Origin: Nocardioides lacusdianchii
Lineage (GTDB): Bacteria > Actinomycetota > Actinomycetes > Propionibacteriales > Nocardioidaceae
Length of the DNA: 64,000 nucleotides
NCBI RefSeq assembly: GCF_020102855.1
Contig: NZ_JADHZD010000001.1
Location: 186,001 to 250,000, forward strand
Direction of reading: 5' to 3'
The notes beneath the pieces were generated by a model. The model made no database searches. It had not been told where the DNA came from and saw only the letters and a list, made by a program, of their open reading frames with translations. Shown here in pieces: positions 50,282 to 58,016 of this stretch (within the stretch, counting starts at the first letter, position 1; each line of letters begins with the position of its first letter). Position numbers and translations under genes: made by a program.

Positions 50282-50430
50282 CGGGAGTCGAGTATCCGAG
50301 CGAGCTCCTGTCCGTCGGTGGTCGAGTAGCCGAGCGGACCCTCCATCTTCGGTGGTCGAGTAGCCGAGGGACCTCCCATCTTCGGTGGTCGAGTAGCCGG
50401 AGCGAGGGACGAGCGCAGGCGTATCGAGAC
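50282..50430 (+). repeat. Tandem array of the dispersed palindromic repeat (33-34 bp period)
   Basis: Four units start near 50282, 50316, 50350 and 50383. Each begins CGGTGGTCGAGTAGCCGAG or a variant (the first reads GGAGTCGAGTATCCGAG). The first three are truncated and spaced by CCATCTT-type linkers; only the last runs on to GGCGTATCGAGACC, the full end seen at 16206-16274 and 51284-51358. It fills the rarD-HNH gap and lies 27 nt before the HNH promoter. Confidence 0.8.
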
Positions 50431-50456
50431 CCCACCTCACTGTCGGACCCCTTCCC

Positions 50457-50462
50457 TAGACT
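50457..50462 (+). promoter_or_regulatory. -10 box for a leaderless HNH endonuclease mRNA
   Basis: TAGACT lies 7 nt before ATG 50470; it is the same hexamer as at rarD. Confidence 0.5.
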
Positions 50463-50469
50463 CGAACGC

Positions 50470-51930
50470 ATGATCGAGATGCTGGAAGCAGGCGCAGAGG
50501 CCGGGGCAGACGCCCTCGGCCCGGCAGCCCTGCTCGCCTCGATCCGCTCAGCCCGGTCTGCTGAGGACGCTGCCGCCGCGGAGCAGCTCGACCTCGCCGC
50601 CCGGTGGGCTGACCTCCACCCGCCGGAGTCCATCCACTCCGCCGCATCGTTCACCGTGGCGGGGTGCGAGCACGAGGAGCCGATCGCCGGACCCGGTACG
50701 CCGCTGGTCGCTGAGTTCTGCGTCGCCGAGCTCGGCACCGTCCTGGGCATCACGAGCGTGTCGGCGAAGAAGCTCATCGGCCATGCCCTCGAGCTCCGCC
50801 ACCGCCTCCCACGCCTGTGGGCGCAGGTCCACGCCGGATCAGTTCCTGCCTGGCGCGCCCGGGCCGTCGCGGAGATCACCATCCACTCCACCCCGGCGCT
50901 GACGGTCGAGGCGGCGCGGTTCGTCGACGCCCAGGTCGCCGCCGTCGCGGGGAAGATCGGTCCCGCGCAGCTGGACCGCCTCGTCGCGGAGACCATCAAG
51001 CGCTACGACCTCGCTACCGTCGACCCGGCCGCTGACCCGGAGGACGGGTACCTCCACGTCGACCCGCGCCACGTCACGATCCACGACGAGAACGTCCACT
51101 TCGCCGGGACCGTACGGCTCGAGGCTGAGATCGACCTTGCCGACGGCCTCGACGTCCACCAGGCACTCGCCCACGGGGCCGCGACGCAGAAGGCCCTCGG
51201 GTCCGAGTTGCCGCTCGACGCACGCAGGGCGAAGGCGCTGGGTGACCTCGCCCGGACGCAGACCGCGCTTGACCTCCACGATTCTGCTGGTGGTCGACTG
51301 GCAAGTGACTCTGCTGGTGGTCGAGTAGCCGGTGAGGAACGAGCCGGCGTATCGAGACCCGACCTCCCCGCCGCCCGGGAGGTCGTCCTCCACGCCCACT
51401 TCGATGCCAGCCTGTCCGGCGACACCACGGCCTTCGCTCCCACCGGGCGGCTCGAAGAAGGCCAGCGCCTCCTTCTGCTCGACCAGCTCAGGTCCTGGTG
51501 CCGCGATTCGCGGACGCAGATCACGGTCGAGCCGGTCATCGACCTCAACCAGGAGAAGTCCGCGCCGGGCTACGAGATCCCGGACCGGATCCGCGAGCAC
51601 GTGGTCCTCCGAGATCGCACCTGCGTGTTCCCATTCTGCGGGCGCCCCGCGCGGGGGTGCGACGTCGACCACGTCATCGAGTACGACCACGACGCCGAAG
51701 CAGAAGGCCGACCTCAGCCCGGACCCACGGAGACCGAGAACCTGGGCGCGCTGTGCCGGTTCCACCACCGCCTCAAGACCCACTCCGCCTGGCGCTACGA
51801 CATGGTCACGCCCGGAATCTTCGAGTGGACCTCACCCCACGGCCACCGCTACCGCCGCGACCACACCGGCACCACCGCACTCGACCCACCCGACCCCGGC
51901 CCACCCCGGATCCCGCCACCCCGAAGATGA
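50470..51930 (+). CDS. DUF222 domain HNH endonuclease (13E12-repeat family)
   Basis: 486 residues. The DUF222 region (about 20-275) contains VAELGTVLGITSVSAKKLIG and HAGSVPAWRARAVAEI; the HNH domain (about 375-440) contains VVLRDRTCVFPFCGRPARGC, DVDHVIEYDHDAEAEGRPQP and TENLGALCRFHHRLKTHSAW with Cys pairs and the HH/N catalytic motif. Such multicopy genes are common in actinobacteria, sometimes next to mobile repeats. Between the domains, about residues 272-297 come from a dispersed repeat: a 9-residue unit DSAGGRLAS/DSAGGRVAG occurs twice in frame. DNA target unknown. Confidence 0.9.
   Translation: MIEMLEAGAEAGADALGPAALLASIRSARSAEDAAAAEQLDLAARWADLHPPESIHSAASFTVAGCEHEEPIAGPGTPLVAEFCVAELGTVLGITSVSAKKLIGHALELRHRLPRLWAQVHAGSVPAWRARAVAEITIHSTPALTVEAARFVDAQVAAVAGKIGPAQLDRLVAETIKRYDLATVDPAADPEDGYLHVDPRHVTIHDENVHFAGTVRLEAEIDLADGLDVHQALAHGAATQKALGSELPLDARRAKALGDLARTQTALDLHDSAGGRLASDSAGGRVAGEERAGVSRPDLPAAREVVLHAHFDASLSGDTTAFAPTGRLEEGQRLLLLDQLRSWCRDSRTQITVEPVIDLNQEKSAPGYEIPDRIREHVVLRDRTCVFPFCGRPARGCDVDHVIEYDHDAEAEGRPQPGPTETENLGALCRFHHRLKTHSAWRYDMVTPGIFEWTSPHGHRYRRDHTGTTALDPPDPGPPRIPPPRR
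51284..51358 (+). repeat. Dispersed repeat inserted in frame in the HNH gene
   Basis: CTGCTGGTGGTCGA occurs at 51284 and again at 51311 (27-bp period); the second copy continues GTAGCCGGTGAGGAACGAGCCGGCGTATCGAGACC-like to 51358, matching the intergenic repeat end. The reading frame stays open, adding about 25 residues between DUF222 and HNH. Confidence 0.8.
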
Positions 51931-51942
51931 CCCCACCCCGCA

Positions 51943-51967
51943 CCCCGTCAGCCACGAGTTGACGGGG
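51943..51967. terminator. Hairpin after the HNH gene
   Basis: CCCCGTCA/TGACGGGG, an 8-bp stem with a 9-nt loop, sits between the convergent HNH and MFS genes. Confidence 0.7.
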
Positions 51968-51991
51968 CCACAAGCACGTTCGCTGACCCGT

Positions 51992-53233
51992 TCACGGCTC
52001 TTCTGCGAGACGGCTCGACAGCTCGGGCTCGATCTTCAACAGCCACGCGGTGTAGGCCGCGCATCCGGTGAAGACGAGTCCGGCGATGCCGAAGGGCGCG
52101 GCAAGCCCGCCGACGGAGGCGACCGGACCCGCGAGGCCGGCTCCCACGACGAGGCCCGTGAGTCCTGACAGCTTGAACAGGCTGTTCTGTCGTCCGCGCA
52201 TGGCATCGGGCACCAACCGCTGCCGCAGCGACACGACGCAGATGTTCCAGACCGTCACGTGGAAGATGTAGCCGGCCAGCAGGAGCGCTGCGAGGTAGGG
52301 GTTCGCGGTGAGGAAGATCCCCAGCATCGTGATCGCGCCCAGGGCGAGGGCGGACGGGACCAGGCGCCTGTACCCGAGGACCCTCCTCATCCTGGCGGTC
52401 GAGAAGGAGGCGAGCAGTCCCCCGAGCGAGGACACTGCGAGGATCCAGCCGTAGCCGACGGGGGTGACGCCCAGCGTCTCCGTGGCGTACAGCACGATGA
52501 TCGAGAACGTCATCATGTAGGCGACGCTGGCGAGGCCACCGGTGATCGCCAGCCCGCGCAGCAGCGGTTCGCCGCGGATCCACGCGGCACCGGCCGCCGC
52601 GTCACGCCAGATCGAGGCGCCCTTGCCCGCCGCCCCCGGGGCGGCTAGAGGTCGCGTCTGTCGCGGGATGGCCAGGAACATGAGCCCGGCCGCGGCGTAC
52701 AGGGCTCCCGTGGCGGCGAGGGGCGTGGCGACGGCGAGGGCGAACAGGAAGCCTCCGAGCGGGGGGCCGACGAACTCGTCGGCGACCAGCTGCGCGGTGG
52801 CGATCCGTCCGTTCGCGCGATCCAGGTCGTCCGGCTCGACGAGGTCCGGCAAGACAGAGATGGCGGCATTGTCGGCGGCGATCTCCATGACCCCGACCAG
52901 GGCGAACGCGGCGTAGAGAAGGAGCAACGACTCCAGCCCGACCGCGAAGGCCAAGGACAGCGCGAGGAGGATGAGGCCCCTCAGCACGTTCGGCAGCCAC
53001 ATGAGGAGTCGTCGGTCCACCCGGTCGACGACCACGCCGACGGGAACGACCAACAGCATCCGAGCTGCGGAGTACGTCAATGCCAGCCCGGCGATCGCCG
53101 TCGGGTTCGTGGTGAGGGAGGTGGCGACGAGCGGGATCGCCACGAAGGCGACGCCGTCGCCCAGGTTGCCCGCTGCGTTGCCCGACCACAGCCACCGGAA
53201 GTCGCGCCCGAGCGAGGACATGGAGTGGAACAT
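51992..53233 (-). CDS. MFS transporter, enterobactin exporter/MFS_3-like
   Basis: 413 residues, about 12 hydrophobic segments. N-terminal SSLGRDFRWLWSGNAAGNLG and GDGVAFVAIPL, motif VPVGVVVDRVDRRLLMWLPN, and DLVEPDDLDRANGRIATAQ with VGPPLGGFLFALA are typical of the EntS-like group. Substrate unknown; it may export a siderophore or drug. ATG 53233 or the internal ATG 12 nt later could be the start. Its promoter was not seen; the 2H-type gene ends 14 nt... upstream on the same strand, so both probably belong to the nuo-downstream transcript or a separate unit. Confidence 0.87.
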   Translation of the reverse strand: MFHSMSSLGRDFRWLWSGNAAGNLGDGVAFVAIPLVATSLTTNPTAIAGLALTYSAARMLLVVPVGVVVDRVDRRLLMWLPNVLRGLILLALSLAFAVGLESLLLLYAAFALVGVMEIAADNAAISVLPDLVEPDDLDRANGRIATAQLVADEFVGPPLGGFLFALAVATPLAATGALYAAAGLMFLAIPRQTRPLAAPGAAGKGASIWRDAAAGAAWIRGEPLLRGLAITGGLASVAYMMTFSIIVLYATETLGVTPVGYGWILAVSSLGGLLASFSTARMRRVLGYRRLVPSALALGAITMLGIFLTANPYLAALLLAGYIFHVTVWNICVVSLRQRLVPDAMRGRQNSLFKLSGLTGLVVGAGLAGPVASVGGLAAPFGIAGLVFTGCAAYTAWLLKIEPELSSRLAEEP

Positions 53234-53247
53234 CTACCGGCGGCCCG

Positions 53248-53940
53248 TCAACCGACCAGGTCGACGCTGTGCCACGGCTCCATCGCCATGTGGCGCCGTC
53301 CGCCGCCCTCGGTGTAGCGGAACCGCGTGAGCGTGAGTGCGTCGAGCACCACGTCGTGGCCGAGGGACGACCTGCGCGTGCCCGCCCAGTCGACCAGGCC
53401 CGGGACATCAAGGACGGACGCCGCGAAGTGCACGACGCTGGCGTACCAGATGTCGCGCTCTCCCCACTGGTCCTCGAACCAGGAGAGCGGGCCGAGCGCG
53501 GCGCGGAGGCGCCGCATCAGCTCCCACGGCTCGTCGCCGCTCGGCTCGGCCTGGACCATGACCGCACTGGCGGTCAGCGTCACGCCGGTCAGGCACAGCC
53601 GCACTGGCGGGCACGCCCGACCCACCTCCTCCAGCGCAGCGACCCACTCGGCGCTGATGGGGTCCTGCGGGGCAGCGGCCTCGCGGTAGGGCTCCAGCGC
53701 TCGCACGGTGAGGTGGCTGGCGTCCGACCGACCGGTCTCGAAGTGATCGGGACCGGCGAGAGCCAGCGCCTCCCGCATCACCCCGACCAGCACCTCGCGC
53801 GCCGCCTCGTCCGGGATGCCGACCACGCTGACGGGCCAGCGACCGCCGTCGACGGGCGGCTCGTCCTGGCGGTGGTCGCCGGCGAGCAGCGCGGGGACCG
53901 CCTCGTCGTACAGCCGGTCGAAGACCGGGTTGCTGGGCAC
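53248..53940 (-). CDS. 2'-5' RNA ligase/2H phosphoesterase-like protein
   Basis: 230 residues from GTG 53940, 4 nt after the polyprenyl synthase stop. The first H-x-T motif is SDASHLTVRALEPY; the second is degenerate, ASVVHFAASV (His-Phe-Ala). The order and about 100-residue spacing of the motifs fit the 2H superfamily, but it is longer than ThpR, and Ala in place of the second Thr/Ser leaves activity uncertain. It follows the nuo operon and polyprenyl synthase and precedes an MFS gene. Confidence 0.65.
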   Translation of the reverse strand: MPSNPVFDRLYDEAVPALLAGDHRQDEPPVDGGRWPVSVVGIPDEAAREVLVGVMREALALAGPDHFETGRSDASHLTVRALEPYREAAAPQDPISAEWVAALEEVGRACPPVRLCLTGVTLTASAVMVQAEPSGDEPWELMRRLRAALGPLSWFEDQWGERDIWYASVVHFAASVLDVPGLVDWAGTRRSSLGHDVVLDALTLTRFRYTEGGGRRHMAMEPWHSVDLVG

Positions 53941-53944
53941 GGGG

Positions 53945-54943
53945 TCAGGCGGAGCGGTTGGCCACGATGTCGGCGAACGACTCCAGCGCCTCGCGCACGG
54001 GGCCGGGGTCGAGCACCTCGAGCAGCTTCTTGGCCTGCGCAGCCTGGCCGAGGACGTAGTCACGGGCCTGCACCATGGCCGGGTGCGCCCGCAGCAGGGC
54101 GAGGGCCTCGGCGTGCTCGGCGTCGTCGGTGAGCGGGCGGCCCAGGAGCTCGAGCAGGCGGGCGTCGGCCGGGTCGGTCGAGGCCTGCGCCATCAGCACG
54201 GGGAGGGTGGGTACGCCCTCGCGGAGGTCGGTGCCGGGCGTCTTGCCCGAGGTGTCGGACTCCGAGGCGATGTCGAGGATGTCGTCGGAGAGCTGGAAGG
54301 CCGAGCCGACGATCTCGCCGTAGGCGCTCAGCGCCTCCACGACCTCCTCGCGGGCACCGGCGAACATCGCGCCGTAGCGCGCGGACGTCGCGATGAGGGA
54401 CCCGGTCTTGCCGGCCACGACCTCGAGGTAGTGGGCGAGCGGGTCCTCCCCCGGCTCCGGCTTCACGGTCTCGAGGATCTGACCCTCGACCAGGCGGGTG
54501 AAGGTGCGCGCCTGGATGCGTACGGCATCGGGGCCGAGGTCGGCGGTCAGCTCCGAGGAGCGGCCGAAGAGGAAGTCGCCGGCGAGGATCGCGACGTGGT
54601 TGTCCCAGCGGGCGTTGGCCGTGTCGGCCCCGCGACGCAGGGCCGCCTCGTCCATGACGTCGTCGTGGTAGAGCGAGGCCACGTGGGTGAGCTCCACGAC
54701 GCACGCGGCCGTCTCCACCTCGTCGGCCTCCGGGTGCGGGCCGACCTCCGAGGCGAGCAGCACCAGCAGCGGCCGGAAGCGCTTGCCGCCGGCCATCATC
54801 AGGTGCGTGGCGGCCCGCGTGACGTACGGCGTACGGCTGCGGCAGTGGCCTTCGAGCAGCTCCTCGATGCGCGTCAGGCGGCCGACCAGCCGCTGCTCGA
54901 GCGCGGCGTCGACGACGGGCAGTGCGAGGGGCGAGTCGGTCAC
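53945..54943 (-). CDS. Polyprenyl diphosphate synthase
   Basis: 332 residues from GTG 54943, overlapping the nuoN stop by GTGA. First Asp-rich motif in SLYHDDVMDEAALRRG (DDxxD), second in FQLSDDILDIASESD (DDxxD), with MMAGGKRFRPLLVLLASE and GKTGSLIATSARYGA. It elongates farnesyl or geranylgeranyl diphosphate with IPP to the long isoprenoid tail of menaquinone. The family (E-type heptaprenyl/nonaprenyl) is clear, but chain length cannot be read. Translational coupling to NADH dehydrogenase genes supports the quinone role. Confidence 0.93.
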   Translation of the reverse strand: MTDSPLALPVVDAALEQRLVGRLTRIEELLEGHCRSRTPYVTRAATHLMMAGGKRFRPLLVLLASEVGPHPEADEVETAACVVELTHVASLYHDDVMDEAALRRGADTANARWDNHVAILAGDFLFGRSSELTADLGPDAVRIQARTFTRLVEGQILETVKPEPGEDPLAHYLEVVAGKTGSLIATSARYGAMFAGAREEVVEALSAYGEIVGSAFQLSDDILDIASESDTSGKTPGTDLREGVPTLPVLMAQASTDPADARLLELLGRPLTDDAEHAEALALLRAHPAMVQARDYVLGQAAQAKKLLEVLDPGPVREALESFADIVANRSA

Positions 54944-56532
54944 CTGATGAATTCTCCTGCAACCCCCGCCAGGTCGAGCACCGGGCCCGGGATGACGCCC
55001 AGGACGAGGGTCAGCGCAGCGCCCACGGCGATGGTCGTCGCGGTCAGGACCGACGGGTAGGCCACGCTCGGGCCGGCCCCGACGGGCTCGTCGAAGTACA
55101 TGACCTTGATGACCCGGACGTAGAGGAAGGCCGCCACGATGCTGGCGAGCACGGCCGCCACGACCACCGGCCAGGCGCCTGCGGCGAGGGCCGCGGAGAA
55201 CACCGCGAGCTTGCCGACGAAGCCGGACGTGAGCGGGATGCCTGCCATCGCGAGGAGGAAGAAGGCGAAGACCGCCGCCACCACGGGCGACTCCTTGCCG
55301 AGCCCGGCCCACCGGTCGATGGCCGTCGTCTCGCCGCCGCTGTCCCGCACCAGGCTGACGACGGCGAAGGCGCCGATCGTCGCGAAGCCGTAGGTGACGA
55401 GGTAGAAGAGCACCGCCTGGAGCGAGGTGATCTCGCCGACCGCGAGCTGGTCGGAGGCCTGGACGCCCAGCACGCCGGTCAGGATGAAGCCGGTGTGCGC
55501 GACCGAGGAGTAGGCCAGCAGCCGCTTGATGTCGCTCTGCGTGATGGCGAGCGCCGCTCCGACGAACATCGACAGGATCGCGATGATCCACAGCATCGGC
55601 TGCCACGACCAGCGGTCGGCACCGAGGGCGACGTAGAACAGGCGCATCAGCGCACCGAAGGCGGCCACCTTGGTGCCGGCGGACATGAAGGCCACCACAG
55701 GAGTCGGCGCGCCCTGGTAGACGTCGGGCGTCCACGCCTGGAAGGGCACCGCGCCGACCTTGAAGAGCAGGCCGACCGAGAGCAGTCCGGTGCCGATGAG
55801 CAGGAGGCTGGAGCTGCCGACGTCGTTGCGCACGGCCTCGTTGATGGCCGCGAAGTCCATGGACCCGGCGTAGCCGTAGAGGAGCGCCGCGCCGTAGAGG
55901 AAGAAGCCCGAGGAGAAGGCGCCGAGCAGGAAGTACTTGAGCGCGGCCTCCTGGCTCAGCAGGCGACGGCGCCGGGCGAGACCGCTCAGGAGGTAGAGCG
56001 GGAGCGACAGCACCTCGAGGCCGACGAACATCGTCAGCAGGTCGTTGGCCGCGGGGAACAGCATCATCCCGAAGACCGCGAACATCATGAGCGGGTAGAC
56101 CTCGGTGTGCTCGCTGTTGGCCGCGATCGCCGCGGTCTCCGCGTCGGTGCCCGGCACCGTGGCCGCCTGACCGGCGAAGGCGGAGACGCCGCCGTCGAGG
56201 TGGCGCTCGGCGAACAGCAGCACGCCGGCGATCGCCAGCGACAGCACCAGGCCCCAGATGAACAGGCTCGGTCCGTCGACGGCGATCGTGCCGCCCACGG
56301 CGAGGATGCCGCGAGCCGCGCCGTCGTCGTACGACTGGACGTCACGGGCCACGAGCACGACGCCGACCAGGGCGCCGACGAGGCCGAGCAGGGCCACCGT
56401 GACCTGGGCGGTGTAGCGCACCGCGCGAGGCGCGAAGGCCTCGATGACGACTCCGAGGCAGGCGACACCGAAGACCGCCAGCAGGGGCCAGAGCTCGAAG
56501 TACTGGATGCTCGGCTTCACGAACTCGGTCAC
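54940..56532 (-). CDS. nuoN: NADH-quinone oxidoreductase subunit N
   Basis: 530 residues from GTG 56532, overlapping nuoM by GTGA. Antiporter-like complex I subunit with about 14 helices. SLPLYLLSGLARRRRLLSQE, FKVGAVPFQAWTPDVYQGAP and SDIKRLLAYSSVAHTGFIL contain the conserved Lys and Glu/His of proton channels. It is the last complex I gene in the operon. The membrane location and proton pumping are family knowledge. Confidence 0.97.
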   Translation of the reverse strand: MTEFVKPSIQYFELWPLLAVFGVACLGVVIEAFAPRAVRYTAQVTVALLGLVGALVGVVLVARDVQSYDDGAARGILAVGGTIAVDGPSLFIWGLVLSLAIAGVLLFAERHLDGGVSAFAGQAATVPGTDAETAAIAANSEHTEVYPLMMFAVFGMMLFPAANDLLTMFVGLEVLSLPLYLLSGLARRRRLLSQEAALKYFLLGAFSSGFFLYGAALLYGYAGSMDFAAINEAVRNDVGSSSLLLIGTGLLSVGLLFKVGAVPFQAWTPDVYQGAPTPVVAFMSAGTKVAAFGALMRLFYVALGADRWSWQPMLWIIAILSMFVGAALAITQSDIKRLLAYSSVAHTGFILTGVLGVQASDQLAVGEITSLQAVLFYLVTYGFATIGAFAVVSLVRDSGGETTAIDRWAGLGKESPVVAAVFAFFLLAMAGIPLTSGFVGKLAVFSAALAAGAWPVVVAAVLASIVAAFLYVRVIKVMYFDEPVGAGPSVAYPSVLTATTIAVGAALTLVLGVIPGPVLDLAGVAGEFIR

Positions 56533-58016
56533 TGGGGACCACCCTCCTGGCCGATGCCCACGCTCGCGAGCGAGTCCTGGACGAACGGGTTGATGACGTC
56601 GAGCAGCGGCATCGGGTAGAAGCCGAACAGCACGAGCGCGAGCAGCAGCGGGGCGAGGATGCCGACCTCACGCCGGTCGAGGTCGGGCACCACGGCGGCG
56701 CCCTCGCGACCGGGGCCGGTCATCGTGCGCTGGTACATCCAGAGCGCGTAGAACGCGGCCAGGACGATGGCGAGCACCGCCACCGATCCGACCAGCCAGT
56801 GGTGGTCGAAGGCGGCGATGATGACCATCATCTCGGACACGAACGGCGACAGCCCGGGCAGGCCGGCGGCAGCGAGGCCGCCGACGAGGAAGAAGCCCGC
56901 GAGGACCGGGGCGGCCTTCTCGACGCCGCCCATCTCGCGGATGGACGCCGTGCCGGTGCGGCGGATCAGGAACCCGGCCACCAGGAACATCAGCGCGGTC
57001 GCGATGCCGTGGTTGACCATGTAGAGGATCGCGCCGGCGCTGCCGGTCGAGCTGAAGACGAAGATGCCCAGCACGATGAAGCCGAAGTGCGAGAGCGACG
57101 TGAGGCCGATCAGGCGGAGCACGTCGTCCTGGCCGATCGCCACGAGCGCGCCGTAGATGATCGAGATCAGCGCGAGCACCACCACGACAGGCGTGGCCCA
57201 CTGCGACGCGTCGGGCAGCAGCCCGAGGCAGAAGCGGAGCATGCCGAACGTGCCGATCTTGTCGAGGATGCAGACCAGCAGCACCGAGGTGCCCGTGGTC
57301 GCCTTCTCCGTCGTGTCGGCCAGCCAGGTGTGCACCGGGAACATCGGCGCCTTGATCGCGAAGGCGATGAAGAAGCCCACGAACAGCCAGCGCTGCGTGA
57401 CCGGGTCGATGTCGATCGCGGCGAGGTCGCTGATGAGGAAGCTCGGGTTGCCGGCGTCGGCGGAGACGACGTAGAGGCCGATCACCGAGGCGAGCATGAT
57501 CAGTCCGCCGGCGAGCTGGTAGATCAGGAACTTGGTCGCCGCACGGCCGCGCCCGGCGCGACCGAAACCGCCGATGAGGAAGTAGGCCGGGATGAGCGTG
57601 GCCTCGAAGACGACGTAGAAGAGCAGCACGTCGGTGGCGGTGAAGACCGCCAGCGACATCGCCTCGAGGGCGAGGGTCCAGGCGAAGAACGCCTTGGCGC
57701 CGCTGTTGCCCGGCTCGTCGGACTCCTTCCAGCCGGCGAGCAGCACGATCGGCACCAGCACGACGGTCAGCAGCACCATCAGCAGGCCGAGGCCGTCGAC
57801 GCCGAGGGCGTAGTGCACCCCGAGGGACTCGATCCACACGTGGGTCTCGGTGAGCTGCATGCCGCCGCCCACGTCGTAGCGAGTGGCGGTGACGACGCCC
57901 GCGAGCAGGGTCGCGGCCGCGAAGCCGAGGCCGACCAGTCGGGCGAGCGCGCCGGGCACGAAGGCCGTGACGACCGCGCCGAGGAGCGGCAGCAGAATGA
58001 GAACTGTGAGCATCAT
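56529..58016 (-). CDS. nuoM: NADH-quinone oxidoreductase subunit M
   Basis: 495 residues from ATG 58016, overlapping nuoL by ATGA. About 14 helices with [20 protein letters not shown] (Glu in helix 5), [20 protein letters not shown] and [20 protein letters not shown]. Antiporter-like subunit of complex I. An open frame through the upstream gene to 59894 is accidental. Confidence 0.97.
   Translation of the reverse strand: MMLTVLILLPLLGAVVTAFVPGALARLVGLGFAAATLLAGVVTATRYDVGGGMQLTETHVWIESLGVHYALGVDGLGLLMVLLTVVLVPIVLLAGWKESDEPGNSGAKAFFAWTLALEAMSLAVFTATDVLLFYVVFEATLIPAYFLIGGFGRAGRGRAATKFLIYQLAGGLIMLASVIGLYVVSADAGNPSFLISDLAAIDIDPVTQRWLFVGFFIAFAIKAPMFPVHTWLADTTEKATTGTSVLLVCILDKIGTFGMLRFCLGLLPDASQWATPVVVVLALISIIYGALVAIGQDDVLRLIGLTSLSHFGFIVLGIFVFSSTGSAGAILYMVNHGIATALMFLVAGFLIRRTGTASIREMGGVEKAAPVLAGFFLVGGLAAAGLPGLSPFVSEMMVIIAAFDHHWLVGSVAVLAIVLAAFYALWMYQRTMTGPGREGAAVVPDLDRREVGILAPLLLALVLFGFYPMPLLDVINPFVQDSLASVGIGQEGGPQ

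Noticed and set aside
50282-50430. Possible CRISPR array
   Set aside because: The units are adjacent with no unique spacers of constant length, and similar units occur elsewhere singly; no cas genes are present.
51284-51358. Frameshift or broken HNH gene caused by the inserted repeat
   Set aside because: The frame continues through the repeat and the HNH motifs downstream are complete.
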